From: JAEULH01 sp963805915
GTDB lineage: Bacteria; Pseudomonadota; Alphaproteobacteria; Rhodospirillales; Defluviicoccaceae
Length of the DNA: 64,000 nt
Assembly (NCBI GenBank): GCA_963805915.1
Contig: CAWDWD010000019.1
Location: 62,001-126,000 of the forward strand
Reading direction: 5' to 3'
In this document: positions 44,887 to 54,141 of the stretch, in pieces
Numbering within the stretch: position 1 is the first letter of the stretch
How the letters are laid out: every line of letters begins with the position of its first letter
Translations under genes and position numbers: made by a program
The notes under the pieces: model-generated
Databases searched by the model: none
The model's input: the letters and a program-made list of their open reading frames with translations, nothing else
What the model was told of the DNA's origin: nothing

Positions 44887-46142
44887 CCGAGCCGAACCCC
44901 GGCGGTGCCGGCGATGCGGGTATAGACGGCGTAGAGCACGCCGGTGGCGGTGAGCAGAAGCGTCGCCAGCGCCGCCGCCAGGCCCCAGTTGATCGTGCGG
45001 TTGGTGTAGAAGGCGATGAAGTAGCTGACCATCTGATCATTGGCGCCGCCGACCAGGGTCGGGGTGATGTAGTAGCCGATCGCCAGGATGAAGACGAGCA
45101 GGCCGCCGGCGCCGATACCGGGCAGGGTCTGCGGCAGATAGACGCGGAAGAAAGCGGTCGAAGGCGGCGCGCCAAGCGAGGCCGCGGCGCGCATGGTCGC
45201 CGGAGCGATCCCCCGCATCACGCTGTACAAGGGCAGAATCATGAACGGCAGCAGGACGTGGGTCATCGCCACGTAGACGCCGAAGCGGTTGAAGATCATT
45301 TGCACCGGCCGGTCGATCAGGCCGCTCGCGAGCAGCAGGCCGTTGAGCAACCCCTCGTTCTGGAGAATGACCACCCAGGCGCTGGTCCGCACCAAGAGCG
45401 AGGTCCAGAACGGCAGCAGGATCAGGATCATCACGATATTGCCGGTGCGCCTCGGCGCGGTCGCGACGAGATAGGCGAGCGGGTAGCCGAGGATAAGACA
45501 CAGCGCGGTCACCGCGGCGCCGATCCACAGGGTCCGGCCGAGGATTCGCAAGAATACCGCCTCTCCTTCCGCGACCGGCGTAATCCGGTCGTGGGCGTCG
45601 CGGCGAAGATCGAGTGCGGCGAGCAGGTAGAAGTCGGTAAGGCCGAAGGAGGCCCGGCGCATCGCCATCCAGTATGCCGGATCGTCCCAGCGCGGATCGA
45701 TGGCGATGAGCGCCGCGCGCGGGTCCACGCTCAGGTCCGACGCGGAGTCCGACGCCGCTTCGCTCGCCGCGAGCCGACGGCCGGTGCCGAGCATCAGGCT
45801 GCGAAAGCCGGAGATGTCGTGGTTGAGCCGCTGGGCCGCGCTCGCCAGCGTGCGCTCGGTAAACGCGCGCGGCGCCTCGCGGACCATCGCGGCCACCGCC
45901 GCGGCCGGCGCGGCGCCGATCCCGTCCCAGGCCCGTAGCGCTTCCGCTGTATCGGGCAGGGTGGCGGAGAGTTCCGGATCCTCGATGCCGCGCACCAGCA
46001 TCTGCGCGATCGGGGCAAAAAAGACGAACGCCAAAAACAGCCCCAGCGGCGCGACCAGCGCCAACGCCCGTAGAGTACGGGCCCGCTCGACCCGGCGCAG
46101 GCGCGCCTTAAGGTTTGGCGGGCGGGTGGCCGCCGCCGCCAC
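44883..46142 (-). CDS. Polyamine-type ABC transporter permease with large periplasmic insert (PotB-like)
   Basis: A 419-residue PotB-class permease. The first helix (ALALVAPLGLFLAFVFFAPI) is followed by a ~150-residue extracytoplasmic insert before helix two (FLRILGRTLWIGAAVTALCL), seen in some alphaproteobacterial members. The coupling loop is MRAAASLGAPPSTAFFRVYL. It lies 44 bases after the binding protein gene and overlaps the PotC-like gene. The insert may help dock the binding protein; this is inference. Confidence 0.87.
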   Translation of the reverse strand: MAAAATRPPNLKARLRRVERARTLRALALVAPLGLFLAFVFFAPIAQMLVRGIEDPELSATLPDTAEALRAWDGIGAAPAAAVAAMVREAPRAFTERTLASAAQRLNHDISGFRSLMLGTGRRLAASEAASDSASDLSVDPRAALIAIDPRWDDPAYWMAMRRASFGLTDFYLLAALDLRRDAHDRITPVAEGEAVFLRILGRTLWIGAAVTALCLILGYPLAYLVATAPRRTGNIVMILILLPFWTSLLVRTSAWVVILQNEGLLNGLLLASGLIDRPVQMIFNRFGVYVAMTHVLLPFMILPLYSVMRGIAPATMRAAASLGAPPSTAFFRVYLPQTLPGIGAGGLLVFILAIGYYITPTLVGGANDQMVSYFIAFYTNRTINWGLAAALATLLLTATGVLYAVYTRIAGTAGVRLG

Positions 46143-46186
46143 TGTCCGCCTACCCCTCGCCGCGCCCGGGCAGTCCGGCCGGGGCT

Positions 46187-47258
46187 TTACTGGGCCGCCC
46201 AGGCGGTGAAGCGCTTGTTGAGCTCATCGATATGGTCGGTCCAAAAACGCACGTCGATAGGGATGGAGATATCAAGATTTTGCGGCGCGCTCGGCAGGTT
46301 GGCCAGCAGCTTGGGCGGGATCTTCTTCGTCGCCGCCTTGTTGGTGACGCCGTAGGAGATGAACTCGGGGAGCTTGGCTTGGCGCTCGGCGTCGCTCATG
46401 AACGCGATCAGCTTCATGCCGTTATCGACGTTCGGGCTGCCCTTGAGAATAACCCACGAGTTCGACGGCGTAGATACTCCCCGGCCAGACGATGCGGAAG
46501 TCCTTGCCCTCCTTGCGCGGCGCGTCCAGGCGGCCGTTGTAGACCGAGGTCATCGCCACTTCGCCCGACGCGAGCAGCTGCGCCGGCTGGGCGCCTGCTT
46601 CCCACCAGATGATGCTGGGCTTGAGCTGGTCGAGCTTGGCGAAGGCCCGCTCGACGCCCTCCCCGGTCGCGAGCACGGTGTAGACGTCCTTCGGCGCGAC
46701 GCCATCGGCCATCAGCGCGAACTCGAGGGTATATTTCGGCCCCTTGCGCATGCCGCGCTTGCCGGGGAAGGTCTTGACGTCCCAGAAGTCGGCCCACGAC
46801 TTTGGCCCGCCCTTCGCGAACTTGGTGGCGTCGTAGGCGAGAACGGTCGACCAGACGATCGCGCCGACGCCGCAGTCGCTGACCGCGCTGGGCAGGAACT
46901 TGTCGCGGCCGCCCAACGCCGCCCAGTCGATGGGCAGGAGCAGGCCCTCGTCGCAGCCGATGCTGAGCTCCTCGGCCTCGGCCTGGACCACGTCCCACGG
47001 CACCGCGCCGCCCTCGACCTTGGCGCGCAGGGTGCCGATGCCGCCGTCCCAGGAGTCCTCGACCAGGGGAAGTCCGGTCTGCTGCTTGAACGGCTCGAAG
47101 TAGACCTTGCGCTGGGCGTCCTGATAGGTTCCGCCCCAGGACACGACGGTCAGATCGCGCGCCAGGGCGGTGTTGCCGACGACGGTACCAACGACGGCCA
47201 CGCCCATTGTCGCGACTACGCCGGCCGCCAGCGCCGCGGCTTTCGGATGCAGGCTCAT
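46187..47258 (-). CDS. Polyamine-type ABC transporter substrate-binding protein (PotD-like), frameshifted
   Basis: A ~356-residue periplasmic protein with a signal peptide (KAAALAAGVVATMGVAVVGT, cleaved near ALA-RD) and the PotD-type start DLTVVSWGGTYQDAQRKVYF. The main part runs to IVWPGSIYAVEL; then the frame is lost and TAA follows near 46423. The rest, NGMKLIAFMSDAERQAKLPE to the stop at 46187, is in another frame. Removing one base near 46460 gives NSWVILKGSPNVDNGMKLIA, so a single indel is likely. The start ATG 47258 has GGGAGG upstream. It leads the importer operon. Confidence 0.86.
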
Positions 47259-47390
47259 GTGGTTTCCGCCTCCCATATATTGTTGCGCATGAGCCTACAA
47301 GGTGTTCACGGCAAGCGACAAGCATTTGCATGCAGCGCCACCGCCGCCGCCCGAACGGGCACGGACGAGGCTTATGGTCGCGGCGCGGGA

Positions 47391-47460
47391 GTCTGACGGT
47401 CGGTCGTCTGACGGTCGGTCAGCCGGCGGTCGGTCAGCCGGCGGTCGGTCAGCCGGCGGG
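47391..47460. repeat. 15-bp tandem repeats at the 3' end of the regulator gene
   Basis: Two units GTCTGACGGTCGGTC (47391-47405, 47406-47420), then two units AGCCGGCGGTCGGTC (47421-47435, 47436-47450) and a partial third. Period 15 keeps a reading frame. On the minus strand one frame reads PADRP repeats. The regulator's TGA stop at 47449-47451 lies inside the array. Confidence 0.85.
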
Positions 47461-48027
47461 GCCGCCGAGGCGGATGGCAAAGCTCCGAAGCCAGCCGATC
47501 CGGCTTTCCAGCAGGGAGATGTCGTGGTCGAGCCAGATAACGAGGCAGCCCTCGTCGCCGGCGTGGTGCTCGCGCAGGTCGCGCAGGCGGGTGAATTCAC
47601 GCTCGCAGACCTCGATCAGCAGCGCGATCTGCCCCGCCTGTTCGTCCTGGTCGAGCAGATGCAGGAAGCGGAACTTGAGCGCGATGACCAGCTTGGTCAG
47701 CTCGGTCGACGACGCCCGGACCTTGGCCTTGAGCAGCGTGCGCAGTTCGCTTCGTCCGTCTTCGGTGATGCGCAGCCGGGTATCGTCGCCGCTCTCGCCG
47801 GCATGTTCCACGCCGCCGTCACCGCGATCGGCCGCCTCGACGAGCCCTTCGTATTTCAGAAGCTCGATCGAATGGCCCATGATCTCCGGCGTCGGGCCGA
47901 TGATCCGGCTGATGAAATGGCGGATGGCGACGGCGAGCTCGCTATAGCGCAACGGCCCCAGCGCCAGCGTCCCCAGCGCGCAGAGCCGGATCAATTCCTT
48001 CGGCGTCAGCGTATGGTCGGCATACAT
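47449..48027 (-). CDS. Winged-helix (PadR/MarR-like) transcriptional regulator
   Basis: A 192-residue protein. The N-terminal ~90 residues look like a winged helix-turn-helix (LTPKELIRLCALGTLALGPL, RYSELAVAIRHFISRIIGPT, HSIELLKYEGLVEAAD, then a wing TRLRITEDGRSELRTLLK). A helical C-terminal part (KFRFLHLLDQDEQAGQIALL) is probably the dimer domain, as in PadR/VanR-type regulators. Family assignment is moderate. It lies between the polyamine importer and hemA on the same strand, so it may control either. Its last residues are encoded in a 15-bp repeat array. Confidence 0.7.
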   Translation of the reverse strand: MYADHTLTPKELIRLCALGTLALGPLRYSELAVAIRHFISRIIGPTPEIMGHSIELLKYEGLVEAADRGDGGVEHAGESGDDTRLRITEDGRSELRTLLKAKVRASSTELTKLVIALKFRFLHLLDQDEQAGQIALLIEVCEREFTRLRDLREHHAGDEGCLVIWLDHDISLLESRIGWLRSFAIRLGGPAG

Positions 48028-48115
48028 CGTCGAGCCTCCCTACCCGAAGTCCCCAACACCATGCGCCAACCCGCGGCCAAAGTCCATCCGGGCGCCGGCG
48101 GCGATGGCCGCGCGC

Positions 48116-49328
48116 TCAGGCGGCCTCGCGGAGGCGGAGGCGTTGCCAGACGTCCTTCATCGCGCCGACGAGATGGTCCATGTCGGCGTCGCTGTGCAAG
48201 GGTGTCGGCGTGAAGCGCAGTCGCTCGGTTCCCGGCTCGACGGTCGGATGGTTGATGGGCTGGACGTAGATCGCGTGGCGCTGGAGCAGTTCGTCGCTCG
48301 CCTGTTTGCACAAGACCGGATCGCCGACCATCACCGGAACGATGTGACTTTCGCTCTGGAGCACCGGCAGCCCGGCCTCGGCGAGCCGGCGCTTGAGGCT
48401 GGCCGCGCGTTCCTGATGGCGCGTGCGAAGCTCCGCGTGCTGCTTGAGGTAGCGGACGCTGGCGAGCGCGCCGGCGGCGATGGCCGGCGGCATCGCGGTG
48501 GAGAAGATGAACCCGGCGCCGTAGGAACGCACGAAGTCGCACAGCGCCGCCGAACCGGCGATATAGCCGCCGACCGTGCCGACCGCCTTGGCCAGCGTAC
48601 CCTGGATGACGGTGAGGCGATGCATCTGGCCGTCGCGCTCGGCGACACCGCCGCCGCGCCGCCCGTACATGCCGACGGCGTGAACCTCGTCGAGGAAGGT
48701 CATCGCGCCGTGGCGCTCGGCGGCGTCGCAGATCTCGGCGATCGGCGCGATATCGCCGTCCATCGAGTAGACCGATTCGAATGCCACCAGCTTGGGCCGG
48801 CCGGGCTCGCACTCGGCGAGCAGGCGGTTGAGGTGTTCGACGTCGTTGTGGCGGAAGATCCGCTTCTCGGCCTTGGAGTGGACGATGCCCGCGATCATCG
48901 AGTTGTGGTTCTTGGCATCGGATATGACGACGCATTTGCGGCAGCATCCGGCAGAGCGTGCTGAGCGCGGTCATGTTGGCGATCCAGCCGGAGCCGAACA
49001 GCAGCGCCGCCTCGGTGCGGTGCCAGTCGGCAAGCTCGCGTTCGAGCACGACGTGGGTGTGGTTGGTCCCGGAGATGTTGCGGGTGCCGCCGGCGCCGGC
49101 GCCGTAGCTTTCGACCGCCGCGTGCATGGCGGCGAGCACGTCCGGATTCTGGCCCATGCCGAGGTAGTCGTTGGAGCACCACACGGTGATCTCCTTGCGC
49201 TCGCCGCCGAGGTGGCAGACCGCGCGCGGGAAGGCGCCGGCCTGGCGCTCAAGCTCGGCGAAGACCCGGTAACACCCCTCGGCCCTGAGCCGGTCGATCT
49301 GGTCTTTGAAAAAACGCTGATAATCCAT
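48116..49328 (-). CDS. hemA: 5-aminolevulinate synthase, frameshifted
   Basis: A ~403-residue PLP enzyme joining glycine and succinyl-CoA, the first step of haem/tetrapyrrole synthesis by the C4 route. The N-terminal frame has MDYQRFFKDQIDRLRAEGCY, VWCSNDYLGMGQNPDVLAAM, GAGAGGTRNISGTNHTHVVL. Near 48935 the frame changes, after TLCRMLP, to one giving CVVISDAKNHNSMIAGIVHS, SVYSMDGDIAPIAEIC, LDEVHAVGMYGRRGGG and TLAKAVGTVGGYIAG with the PLP Lys. Removing one base at CCGCAAATGC joins them. An essential gene broken this way suggests sequence error. Confidence 0.92.
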
Positions 49329-49383
49329 ATGTCCCTGCTCCCCGCGTTTCGGGTTTGTTGACCCGGTTGCCCAAGCGCGGCCG

Positions 49384-50808
49384 CTACAACAGATGCTGTT
49401 CGCCGGCCCACGCGGTGGTCTCGTCGAGCGCGCGGGCGAACCGCGCGATCATGTCTTCGATATCGCCCGCCTCGATGATCAGCGGCGGCGAGAACGCAAT
49501 TACGTCGCCGGGGAGGGCGCGAAGGATCACCCCGTGCGCTTCCGCCCGCTTTACCAAATAGGGACCGACCGCGGCCGCCGCATCGAATGATTCCTTGTTG
49601 GACTTGTCGCGGACCAGTTCCACCGCCGCGACCAGGCCGATACCCCTGACTTCGCCCACCAGCGGATGATCGGCGAAGCGGCGCAAGCCCTCCTGAAGCA
49701 CCGGCGCGACCGCGCGAACGTGGCCGGCGATGTCGCGCTCGCGGTAGATCGCCAGCGCCTCGAGCGCGACCGACGCCGCCACCGGATGGCCGGAGTAGGT
49801 AAAGCCGTGGCCGAAAACGCCGATCTTCTCGCTTTCGGCGACCATCGCCCGATAGATCGGCTCGGACACCATGGTCGCCGAGATCGGGATGTAGCCCGAC
49901 GACAGCGCCTTGGCGCAGGTAACGATGTCCGGCTTGATGGCGAAGGTCTGCGAGCCCCACATTTGCCCGGTCCGGCCGAACCCGCAGATCACCTCGTCGG
50001 CGATCAGGAGCACGTCGTGGCGCGCGAGCACCGCCTGGATCTTCTCGAAGTAGGTCGCAGGCGGCACGATCACCCCGCCCGCGCCCATCACCGGCTCGGC
50101 GATCATCGCCGCGACCGTGTGCGGCCCCTCGGCTGTGATCAGCCGTTCCAGCCGCTCGGCCAGCCGGGTGGCGAAATCCTCCTCGCTCTCGCCGGGGGCC
50201 GCGAGGCGGTAGTGGTGCGGGCAGTCGGTATGGAAGATGCGCGCGATCGGCAGGTCGAAGTCGCGGTGATTGGCGGGCAGGCCGGTCAGGCTGGCGGCGG
50301 CGACGGTGACGCCGTGATAGCCCTTCTGGCGGGAGATGATCTTCTTTTTCTCCGGCCGGCCGAGCGCGTTGTTGTAGTACCAGACGAGCTTGATCGCGGT
50401 GTCGTTGGCCTCGGAGCCGGAGTTGGCGTAGAGCACCTTCGACATCGGCGCCGGCGCCATGGCGATGAGCTGCTCGGACAGATCGATGGTCGGCGCCGGG
50501 GCCTTGCCGCCGAAGGAATGATAGAACGGCAGGGAGCGCATTGCCCGGTTCGCGGCGTCGGCCAGTCGCGGCTCGCTGAAGCCGAGCGCGGTGCACCACA
50601 GCCCGGCCATGCCTTCGATGTAGGCGTTGCCGGCGTCGTCGAAAACCCGCACGCCCTCGCCCCTGGTGATGACCAGCGGCCCGGTTTCCAGGTGCCGCTT
50701 GAGGTTGGTGTAGGGATGGATGCTGTAGGCGATGTCACGCGCCGACGCGGAATTGGGCGTTCCCGGTGAAGCTGTTGGCGCGGCCGGCGCCTGGACCTCT
50801 GACGTCAT
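49384..50808 (-). CDS. Class III aminotransferase (omega-amino acid/polyamine:pyruvate type)
   Basis: A 474-residue PLP enzyme starting at MTSEVQAPAAP (ATG ending at 50808, GGAG 8 bases upstream). Motifs: GMAGLWCTALGFSEPRL, LYANSGSEANDTAIKLVWYY, QKGYHGVTVAAASLTGLP, AEPVMGAGGVIVPP, LIADEVICGFGRTGQMWGSQ and the PLP Lys in IVTCAKALSSGYIPIS. It resembles putrescine- or beta-alanine-pyruvate aminotransferases. With a polyamine-type importer nearby, a role in amine breakdown is plausible but not proven. Confidence 0.88.
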   Translation of the reverse strand: MTSEVQAPAAPTASPGTPNSASARDIAYSIHPYTNLKRHLETGPLVITRGEGVRVFDDAGNAYIEGMAGLWCTALGFSEPRLADAANRAMRSLPFYHSFGGKAPAPTIDLSEQLIAMAPAPMSKVLYANSGSEANDTAIKLVWYYNNALGRPEKKKIISRQKGYHGVTVAAASLTGLPANHRDFDLPIARIFHTDCPHHYRLAAPGESEEDFATRLAERLERLITAEGPHTVAAMIAEPVMGAGGVIVPPATYFEKIQAVLARHDVLLIADEVICGFGRTGQMWGSQTFAIKPDIVTCAKALSSGYIPISATMVSEPIYRAMVAESEKIGVFGHGFTYSGHPVAASVALEALAIYRERDIAGHVRAVAPVLQEGLRRFADHPLVGEVRGIGLVAAVELVRDKSNKESFDAAAAVGPYLVKRAEAHGVILRALPGDVIAFSPPLIIEAGDIEDMIARFARALDETTAWAGEQHLL

Positions 50809-50919
50809 CGACTGCACTCCATGCCATACCATGCCGCCACCGGACGCGGCGATCCGGCAGTGTACTCCGCTCGAACCCCGTCGCTCCATCATCGATTGAG
50901 CACTACCGTCCGCGGCCGT

Positions 50920-52344
50920 TCAAGCTCGCGGCAGACGAAGGACGGCGCGCAACCCGCCGCCGTCGCGATTGGCCACAGCGATCGTCCCACCGTGGGCCTT
51001 GGCCGCCGCCTGGACAATGGCGAGGCCAAGACCGGCGCCGCCGCTCTCGCGGTTGCGCGAGCCTTCGAGCCGGTAGAACGGGTCGAACACCTTGACGAGT
51101 TCGGCTTCGGGCAGTCCGGGCCCCTCGTCCTCGACAATGACTTCGACAATACCGTCCGACGCCACCTCGGCGCCTTGCAATCTCACATGCGCCGCGCCGG
51201 CGTACTTGAGCGCGTTATCGACCAGATTGGTGATCGCCCGGCGCAGCGCGATCGGCCGGCCGGCGAACACGGCATGCTCGGGGCCGCGGTATGAGACCGT
51301 GGCGCCGGCGTCCTCGGCTTCATTGCAAATGGTTTGGACCAGCACCGCGAGATCGAGTGGCGCGGCGCGTTCCTCGGTGAAGGCGTCGCGGACATAATCG
51401 AGGCTGGCGGTAACCAGGGCCTCGATCTGATCGAGGTCGGCGAGCATCTTCGCCTGCTGGTCCTCATCGCCAAGGAGCTCGGCGCGGAGCCTCAGCCGGG
51501 TGATCGGCGTGCGCAGGTCGTGGGACATTGCGGCAAGCATCCGCAGCCGGTGATGGATCATCCGCCGCAACCGCGCCTGCATCTCATTGAAGGCGCGCGC
51601 GGCGCGAACAACCTCCAAGGGCCCCTCCTCGCGCATCGGCTCGGCATCGAGATCGCGGCCCAGCCGTTCCGCGGCGGTGGCGAACATCGACAGCGGCGCG
51701 CTCGCCCGCCATACGGCGATCGCCGAGATCGCGGCCGCGGCGAGCGTGGTGACGGCGATGACGAGCAGCATGGACGAGGTCCACACCGGCGGCGCCGAGA
51801 CCATCGGCGCCATGAAATTGAGCCAGCTGCCGTCGCCGAGCCGCAGCGCGCCGCGGAGGAAGTCCCCGACCGCGATCCCCGGCGGCATGGCGCCCGGACC
51901 GCGCCCCCACCCCGGCGCCATCGCCGGAGCATTATCGCCTTGCGCCACGCCGCCGCCGTAGGCGAGCCGCAGTCCATCGCCGGGATCGGAGTCCAGTTCA
52001 GCGGCGAACGCCCGGCGGATACCCCGGCTCCGGTCATCGTGCTGGTCGTCCTCGACCAGCGGCCGCGGCGCCCAGCCCATGCGCAGGCCGGGGCGGCGCA
52101 AGGTCCATAACCGCCGACTCCGATCGGCCGGCGCGGAATCCTCGAGCAGCCTGGCCGAGGCGACCACCCGCTCGGCGATGGCGCGCTCGCGCGCGGTAAT
52201 CTGGAAGTCCCGGCGCTCGCCGAGATAGGCCGCCAGGCCGATCACGTTCGAGATCACGACCGCCGCAAGGAGAACGGCGACGGTGCGGCCAACCAAAGTG
52301 CGGGGCCATGCCCGGGGCCACGCGCGGGGCCAGCCGATCGTCAT
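50920..52344 (-). CDS. Sensor histidine kinase
   Basis: A 474-residue two-component sensor: membrane helix TVAVLLAAVVISNVIGLAAY, a ~140-residue periplasmic part, a second helix SSMLLVIAVTTLAAAAISAI, then HAMP. The dimer/phospho-acceptor motif is MSHDLRTPITRLRLRAELLG. The ATP domain shows N-box NLVDNALKYA, G1 VEDEGPGLPE, F-box FDPFYR and G2 GGAGLGLAIV. Its start overlaps the stop of the response regulator gene by 4 bases. The N-terminus repeats WPRA three times. The signal is unknown; the periplasmic loop is Gly/Pro/Met-rich in places (GWGRGPGAMPPG). Confidence 0.92.
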   Translation of the reverse strand: MTIGWPRAWPRAWPRTLVGRTVAVLLAAVVISNVIGLAAYLGERRDFQITARERAIAERVVASARLLEDSAPADRSRRLWTLRRPGLRMGWAPRPLVEDDQHDDRSRGIRRAFAAELDSDPGDGLRLAYGGGVAQGDNAPAMAPGWGRGPGAMPPGIAVGDFLRGALRLGDGSWLNFMAPMVSAPPVWTSSMLLVIAVTTLAAAAISAIAVWRASAPLSMFATAAERLGRDLDAEPMREEGPLEVVRAARAFNEMQARLRRMIHHRLRMLAAMSHDLRTPITRLRLRAELLGDEDQQAKMLADLDQIEALVTASLDYVRDAFTEERAAPLDLAVLVQTICNEAEDAGATVSYRGPEHAVFAGRPIALRRAITNLVDNALKYAGAAHVRLQGAEVASDGIVEVIVEDEGPGLPEAELVKVFDPFYRLEGSRNRESGGAGLGLAIVQAAAKAHGGTIAVANRDGGGLRAVLRLPRA

Positions 52345-53090
52345 CGCCGCTCGACCGGGGCCGTGAACATATAGCCGCCGCCGCGCACAGTCTTGATCAG
52401 CGCCGGCTCGCGCGGATCGGCCTCGATCTTGCGGCGCAACCGGCTGATCTGGACATCAATGCTGCGGTCGAACGCGTTGGCGCCGCGGCCGCGGGCGAGG
52501 TCGAGCAACTGGTCGCGGCTGAGCACCCGTTGCGGGTGAAGCACGAAGGCCGCGAGCAGCCCGAACTCGCCTCCGCTCAAGGGCACCAGCGTCCCATCGG
52601 GCGCGGTAAGATCACGGCTGTCGAGATCGAGGCGCCAGCCGGCGAAGCGGACGGCCTGCGTGGCCTCGGCTCGGCGAGCCCCGGCGAGCCCTCCCGCCGG
52701 CGCGCCGACGCGGCGCAGCACGGCACGCACACGGGCGAGCAGTTCGCGCGGATTGAACGGCTTGGCGATATAGTCGTCGGCGCCCATTTCCAGCCCGACG
52801 ATGCGGTCGACCTCCTCGCCCATGGCGGTCAGCATGACAATCGGCACGGCCGAGCTCGTTCTCAGCTCGCGGCACAGCGCTAGACCATCGTCGCCCGGCA
52901 GCATCAAATCGAGGATCACGAGGTCGATGGCGCTGTCGGCGAAAAGCTTGCGCATGGCTCTGCCGTCGGCGGCGACGCTGACCCGGTAGCCATGCCTGGT
53001 GAGAAACCGCGACAGCAGGTCGCGGATCTCGCGGTCGTCATCGACGATCAGAAGGTGCGGCGCGAGCACGGTTTGCGGGGCTGGATCCAT
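52341..53090 (-). CDS. OmpR-family response regulator
   Basis: A 249-residue regulator starting at MDPAPQTVLAPHLL (ATG ending at 53090). The receiver domain has LLIVDDDREIRDLLSRFLTR, phospho-Asp in LVILDLMLPGDDG and the conserved Lys in GADDYIAKPFNPRELL. The winged-helix domain has FGLLAAFVLHPQRVLSRDQL and FDRSIDVQISRLRRKIEADP. It is the first gene of the regulator-kinase pair and is divergent from an EF-hand protein gene 217 bases away, a likely target. Confidence 0.94.
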   Translation of the reverse strand: MDPAPQTVLAPHLLIVDDDREIRDLLSRFLTRHGYRVSVAADGRAMRKLFADSAIDLVILDLMLPGDDGLALCRELRTSSAVPIVMLTAMGEEVDRIVGLEMGADDYIAKPFNPRELLARVRAVLRRVGAPAGGLAGARRAEATQAVRFAGWRLDLDSRDLTAPDGTLVPLSGGEFGLLAAFVLHPQRVLSRDQLLDLARGRGANAFDRSIDVQISRLRRKIEADPREPALIKTVRGGGYMFTAPVERR

Positions 53091-53306
53091 GAGCGCGACT
53101 ATAGCGCGGGCGGCGCGCGGTCTCGGGGACATTTTGGTAACGCCCCGCTACGTCACAGGCAAATGAAACAGTCCGTTACAAATCGCCACCATGGTGGAAA
53201 CACGCGGGTAAAAGCCGCGCATTAGGTTTGTGTGGCCTAAGGGTTCAACCGGCGGCGCCATGGTGCGAACGCAACCGGCCGCCCACGACAAGAGAGGAAT
53301 AGGACG

Positions 53307-54011
53307 ATGTCGACAAGGAAACGAGAGCTGATGAGGACGACGGCGGCCATTGCCACGGCCGTTGCTTTGGGAGCGTTCGCGGCACTCCCGTCGCAGGCGC
53401 AAACCACCGGCGGCCAGGGGGCCGGCCAGGGGAGCGGCCCCGCCGCGAGCGGCCAGATGCAGGGGCGCGGCGCACAGATGTTCGCGCGCTGCGACACCAA
53501 CGGCGACGGCAAGATCAGCCGCGAGGAATTCGATACCTGCCGCGATACCCGCTTTTCGCAGCTGGACACCAACGGCGACGGCAAGGTGACCGAGGAGGAA
53601 CTCCAGGCGGGTGCCAAGGGCCGCAACACCCAGCGCCAGCAGGCAATGTTCAATCGGATGGACATCAACGGCGACGGCGCGATCACGAGCGATGAGTTCG
53701 ATACCATGTCCGACCTTCGCTTCAACAAGGTCGATGCCAACCGCGACGGCACCATCACCCAGGCCGAGGCGCAGCAGATGCGGCAGAACATGCGCGGCCG
53801 GGGCATGGGCCAGAACCAGGGACCCGGCCAAGGCATGGGGGGCAAGGGCATGATGGGCGGCAAGGGTCAGGGCCAGGGTATGGGGCCGGGCCAGGGCCAG
53901 GGTATGGGGCCGGGTCAGGGCCAGGGCCAGGGCCAGGGTATGGGGCCGGGTCAGGGCCAGGGACCGGGCCAGGGTCAGGGCAAAGGCTCCGGCACGGGCC
54001 AGACCCAGTAG
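53307..54011 (+). CDS. Secreted EF-hand protein with Gly/Gln/Met-Pro repeat tail
   Basis: A 234-residue exported protein with a good ribosome binding site (AGAGGAATAGG). The signal peptide is ~30 residues (AAIATAVALGAFAALPSQAQ). Four EF-hand loops follow: DTNGDGKISREEF, DTNGDGKVTEEEL, DINGDGAITSDEF and DANRDGTITQAEA, all with calcium-ligand spacing. From about residue 165 the tail is low complexity, with GQGQGMGPG-type repeats. It is divergent from a two-component system that may sense the same ion or stress. A calcium-binding periplasmic or surface protein is the safest call. Confidence 0.85.
   Translation: MSTRKRELMRTTAAIATAVALGAFAALPSQAQTTGGQGAGQGSGPAASGQMQGRGAQMFARCDTNGDGKISREEFDTCRDTRFSQLDTNGDGKVTEEELQAGAKGRNTQRQQAMFNRMDINGDGAITSDEFDTMSDLRFNKVDANRDGTITQAEAQQMRQNMRGRGMGQNQGPGQGMGGKGMMGGKGQGQGMGPGQGQGMGPGQGQGQGQGMGPGQGQGPGQGQGKGSGTGQTQ
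53866..54000 (+). repeat. Imperfect in-frame tandem repeats in the EF-hand gene
   Basis: Repeated GGTCAGGGCCAGGGTATGGGGCCG-type units of 6 to 30 bases coding for GQGQGMGP and GQGQ runs. Such arrays easily gain or lose units, so tail length probably varies between strains. Confidence 0.85.
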
Positions 54012-54141
54012 ACGCATAAGCACGGCTCTTAGCCACCAGGGATCTCCGGCGTCGGCGCGGCCGCGGCGCCGGAGCGCCTTTTCGCGTGGGGGTCGCGCGA
54101 GGCGCTTGATCCGGCTGAGAGACGGCGCTATCGCTAGCGCC

